This document shows, one piece after another, positions 62,752-64,000 of a stretch of DNA of 64,000 nucleotides; the first letter of the stretch is position 1, and each line of letters opens with the position of its first letter. Both the position numbers and the translations under genes were made by a program. The DNA comes from Methanolobus sp. WCC4 (lineage in GTDB: Archaea; Halobacteriota; Methanosarcinia; Methanosarcinales; Methanosarcinaceae), in NCBI RefSeq assembly GCF_038022665.1, contig NZ_CP150629.1, forward strand, positions 620,001 to 684,000, given 5' to 3'. Under the pieces are notes generated by a model. It saw nothing but the letters and a program-made list of their open reading frames with translations. It did not search any database and was not told where the DNA came from.

Positions 62752-63039
62752 TCAATCCGTACAGATGCACGGATTCTTCTTACATGTGGGACACATGTCA
62801 GGATACTTTTCCAGAAAAGCAGCTTCAAGGTCTATATCATAGAGGTTTGCAATTGCACCTATCCATGCAAAACAGTCTGCAAGCTCTTCTCTAAGGTTAT
62901 CCATGTCCTCCCTGCGGACGGCCTCTGCAAGTTCGCCGACCTCTTCCACAAGCCAGAGAGTGGTGGCTGCTGCACCTCTTCTCCTGTCATTGTGAGCGTA
63001 GAGGTCATACATCCGTTTCTGGAATTCGGATATTTCCAT
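62752..63039 (-). CDS. MazG-like nucleotide pyrophosphohydrolase with zinc-type tail
   Basis: A 95-residue MazG-type all-alpha NTP pyrophosphohydrolase. The metal-binding LVEEVGELAEAVRRED and ELADCFAWIGAIANLYDIDL segments match the EExxE and EAxD motifs. A C-terminal CPTCKKNPCIC tail can bind zinc. Family members hydrolyse dNTP or modified nucleotides. It lies 31 bp from hisF and may share its transcript; note that the hisE product is of the same fold, yet hisE is elsewhere (43370). Confidence 0.85.
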   Translation of the reverse strand: MEISEFQKRMYDLYAHNDRRRGAAATTLWLVEEVGELAEAVRREDMDNLREELADCFAWIGAIANLYDIDLEAAFLEKYPDMCPTCKKNPCICTD

Positions 63040-63070
63040 TTTCCTTCCCTTCCTATGGAGATCAGGTGGC

Positions 63071-63892
63071 TTATAGCCTTACAGGAATGTCCTTTTTCCT
63101 GAGGTGTTCCTTGACGTCCTTTACAGTGTACTCGCCAAAGTGGAATATGCTTGCTGCAAGCGCTGCATCGGCCTTTCCGTTGGTGAATCCCTCGTACATG
63201 TGTTCGGGATTGCCTACACCGCCTGATGCGATGATAGGTATCTCAAGCTCCTCGGAGAGCTTCTTTGTGATAGGGATGTCAAAACCGTCATAGGTTCCGT
63301 CCCTGTCCATGCTGGTGAGCAGTATCTCACCGGAACCGAGTTCCTCTACCTTCTTTGCCCACTGAACTGCATCCAGGCCTGTTGGCTGCCTGCCACCGTA
63401 GATAACGACCTCGTACCATGCAGGTGTGCCGTCCTCAAGTTCAAGGATTGTCTTGTCAGGATTGTTCTCCACGTCAAGGTTCCTTTTGCAGTCGATGGCT
63501 GTGACGATGCACTGGGCACCGAATATCTCTGATGATTCCCTGATGAGTTCAGGGTTCTTAACAGCAGCAGTGTTTATGGAAACCTTGTCCGCTCCTGCTC
63601 TAAGTATCTGGCGTATGTCCTCGATGGAGTTGATACCGCCGCCAACAGTGAGGGGGATGAAAACCTCGTCTGCGGTCCTCTCGATGACCTTTACCATTGT
63701 CCCTCTGCCCTCATGGGATGCGGTTATGTCAAGGAATACAAGTTCATCTGCACCCTGTTCGTTATACTGCTTGGCGAGTTCCACAGGGTCCCCTGCCTTT
63801 CTCAGGTCTACGAATTCTATTCCCTTGACAACAGTTCCGCCTTCCTCATCGAGCGTAACATCAAGACATGGTATGATCCTTTTTGTGAGCAT
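63071..63892 (-). CDS. hisF: Imidazole glycerol phosphate synthase subunit HisF
   Basis: Cyclase subunit that, with glutaminase HisH, makes imidazole glycerol phosphate and AICAR in histidine synthesis. 273 residues, TIM barrel with the catalytic aspartates in IPCLDVTL (residue 9-14) and [16 protein letters not shown], plus [11 protein letters not shown] and [12 protein letters not shown]. It links to purH, since AICAR is the PurH substrate. hisH is not adjacent. Confidence 0.96.
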   Translation of the reverse strand: MLTKRIIPCLDVTLDEEGGTVVKGIEFVDLRKAGDPVELAKQYNEQGADELVFLDITASHEGRGTMVKVIERTADEVFIPLTVGGGINSIEDIRQILRAGADKVSINTAAVKNPELIRESSEIFGAQCIVTAIDCKRNLDVENNPDKTILELEDGTPAWYEVVIYGGRQPTGLDAVQWAKKVEELGSGEILLTSMDRDGTYDGFDIPITKKLSEELEIPIIASGGVGNPEHMYEGFTNGKADAALAASIFHFGEYTVKDVKEHLRKKDIPVRL

Positions 63893-64000
63893 GTGACTTT
63901 TTCCCTTTCACTGCAATTGATTATTGGTGTCTGCCTTGGTAGCTGGCAGATGGTAGTTTGATAAGAAGATATCGAGTTTTTATTTAATACTTCTTGTTGT

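Overview
The window is archaeal and fits a methylotrophic methanogen of the Methanosarcinaceae (a Methanolobus/Methanococcoides-like genome is my best guess). The signs are a class I lysyl-tRNA synthetase, archaeal aRF1, a mevalonate cluster of HMG-CoA synthase, thiolase and DUF35 protein, a homoaconitase-type large subunit (coenzyme B pathway), ribose-1,5-bisphosphate isomerase, a FilR1-type methanogen regulator, UPF0216, DUF2073, NOG1 and Era-like GTPases, TATA-box promoters and GGTGA-type ribosome binding sites. Start codon use is relaxed: at least seven genes most likely begin with TTG, and two conserved proteins have no ATG, GTG or TTG available for their full domain.

Layout. 1-4.4 kb: the 3' part of aRF1, argS, and an archaeal ATPase with palindromes at its start codon. 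4.5-12.7 kb: small proteins, a Trm5/Taw2-like enzyme, an aldehyde dehydrogenase plus catabolic-type acetolactate synthase operon, a GNAT-YoaP protein, a second aldehyde dehydrogenase and a copy of a dispersed repeat. 12.7-14.2 kb: an orphan MNT nucleotidyltransferase facing a Fic protein with a ruined active-site motif. 14.3-21.5 kb: ribose-1,5-bisphosphate isomerase, a SagB-type oxidoreductase, Tag glycosylase, SppA protease, metG. 21.5-25.4 kb: a gene-poor stretch with a second repeat copy, a RelE/RHH toxin-antitoxin pair and a membrane histidine kinase. 25.4-29.4 kb: the mevalonate-entry operon with its HTH regulator and a coupled CYTH protein. 29.5-33.9 kb: an apparently inactivated Cas4-like Fe-S protein, a PAPS-reductase/ferredoxin fusion and purH. 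34-43.7 kb: FilR1-type regulator, UbiA enzyme, PhoU regulator, Era-like GTPase/DUF2073 operon, hexuloisomerase, aminotransferase, NOG1, CBS regulator, hisE. 43.7-53.8 kb: homoaconitase-type large subunit, YkgJ protein, an 800-bp gene-free stretch, DHH-TrkA protein, Nnr, moaC, prs, and a glycosylase/TPD-domain pair. 54-64 kb: lysS, methyltransferases, DNPH1-like hydrolase with a U32 protein, a NapH-like Fe-S membrane protein, the third and longest repeat copy, a lipoprotein operon, a MazG-like protein and hisF.

Functionally this is mostly housekeeping: translation (aRF1, ArgRS, MetRS, LysRS), isoprenoid lipid synthesis, nucleotide and cofactor supply (PurH, Prs, MoaC, Nnr), histidine synthesis and DNA repair (Tag, MagIII-like). 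The accessory signal is concentrated in the toxin-antitoxin and Fic/MNT regions and in the dispersed insertion-element remnant. I see no CRISPR array, rRNA, tRNA or intact transposase. The most unusual observations are two probable AUA/AUU initiation codons, a glycosylase overlapping a TPD (CDIN1-like) nuclease-fold gene, a Cas4-fold protein that keeps its Fe-S cysteines but lacks nuclease residues, and several perfect inverted repeats placed on promoters of regulator-type genes.
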